Below, piece after piece: positions 6,104 to 6,234 of a stretch of 6,234 nucleotides of DNA (the stretch's first letter is position 1; every line of letters starts with the position of its first letter). Made by a program: the position numbers and the translations under genes. A model generated the notes under the pieces. It had not been told where the DNA came from, did no database searches, and saw nothing but the letters and a program-made list of their open reading frames with translations. The stretch is taken from positions 1 through 6,234 of the forward strand of contig JAAZOO010000038.1 in the NCBI GenBank assembly GCA_012797715.1. The letters are read 5' to 3'. This stretch comes from Geobacteraceae bacterium. GTDB lineage: Bacteria; Desulfobacterota; Desulfuromonadia; Geobacterales; Geobacteraceae.

Positions 6104-6234
6104 CCGTGCCCTGCGGCAGCAGAAGGGTGCTCCCGCCCCTGACCGGATCCAGGCCCGGAAAAGCCAGGACCCTACCGAAACCGGCAGGTGAAGGTATTCG
6201 TAGAGGGCGACTCTGGCCCGTTTCGTCGCTGCTC
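6104..6234. other. Right-edge stretch with no recognised gene
   Basis: More than one frame is open here on each strand, as is common in GC-rich DNA, and I recognise no protein in any of them. One minus-strand frame enters from the right edge (6233) and ends at TGA 6077-6075, giving 52 residues that include GFGRVLAFPGLDPVRGG. It could be the end of an upstream gene, but there is no positive evidence. No tRNA or rRNA was seen. Confidence 0.3.

Noticed and set aside
5505..6191. 228-residue plus-strand open frame over the FmdB-type gene
   Set aside because: It is the complement of a clearly recognised zinc-ribbon gene with its own ribosome binding site. The product resembles nothing I know.
6104..6234. 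tRNA or rRNA fragment at the right edge
   Set aside because: No T-loop, anticodon arm or acceptor pairing could be found on either strand.

Overview
The window (about 56% GC by eye) looks like chromosomal DNA of a Desulfobacterota/deltaproteobacterium, most likely of the Geobacter group (Geobacterales/Desulfuromonadales). This rests on the style of the proteins: a PpiD-like chaperone with an N-terminal anchor of the kind I recall from Geobacter, an FmdB-type zinc ribbon with a long acidic helical tail, and a hybrid PAS kinase with a cysteine-rich PAS domain. No search could be run, so the taxonomy is an inference.

Layout, left to right: (1) the first 63 codons of mreB on the minus strand, running off the left edge; (2) a 199-base divergent promoter region; (3) a PpiD/SurA_N-type membrane-anchored periplasmic folding factor on the plus strand (start 389, not the longer reading frame from 245); (4) purC on the plus strand, GTG start, behind a strong Shine-Dalgarno; (5) a 390-base gene-poor spacer that opens with a terminator-like hairpin and holds several further stem-loops built from the same complementary hexamers; (6) a 716-residue orphan hybrid sensor histidine kinase (one membrane segment, two PAS domains, HisKA/HATPase, C-terminal receiver); (7) converging on it after 29 bases, a minus-strand FmdB-family zinc-ribbon protein; (8) the leader of that gene, with a perfect 10-bp hairpin and a possible promoter, then about 130 bases with no recognisable gene.

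The genes do not form one pathway. MreB organises cell-wall elongation, the PpiD-like protein assists folding of exported proteins, PurC makes a purine intermediate, the kinase is a sensory protein without an adjacent separate regulator, and the FmdB protein is a small zinc-binding protein of unknown role. Most of the window is ordinary housekeeping DNA. I see no mobile element, CRISPR array, tRNA, rRNA, phage gene or defence system. The parts most worth a second look are the structured spacer ahead of the kinase, the Cys cluster (including a CxxCH) in its second PAS domain, the degenerate parvulin region of the PpiD-like protein, and the leader hairpin of the FmdB gene.
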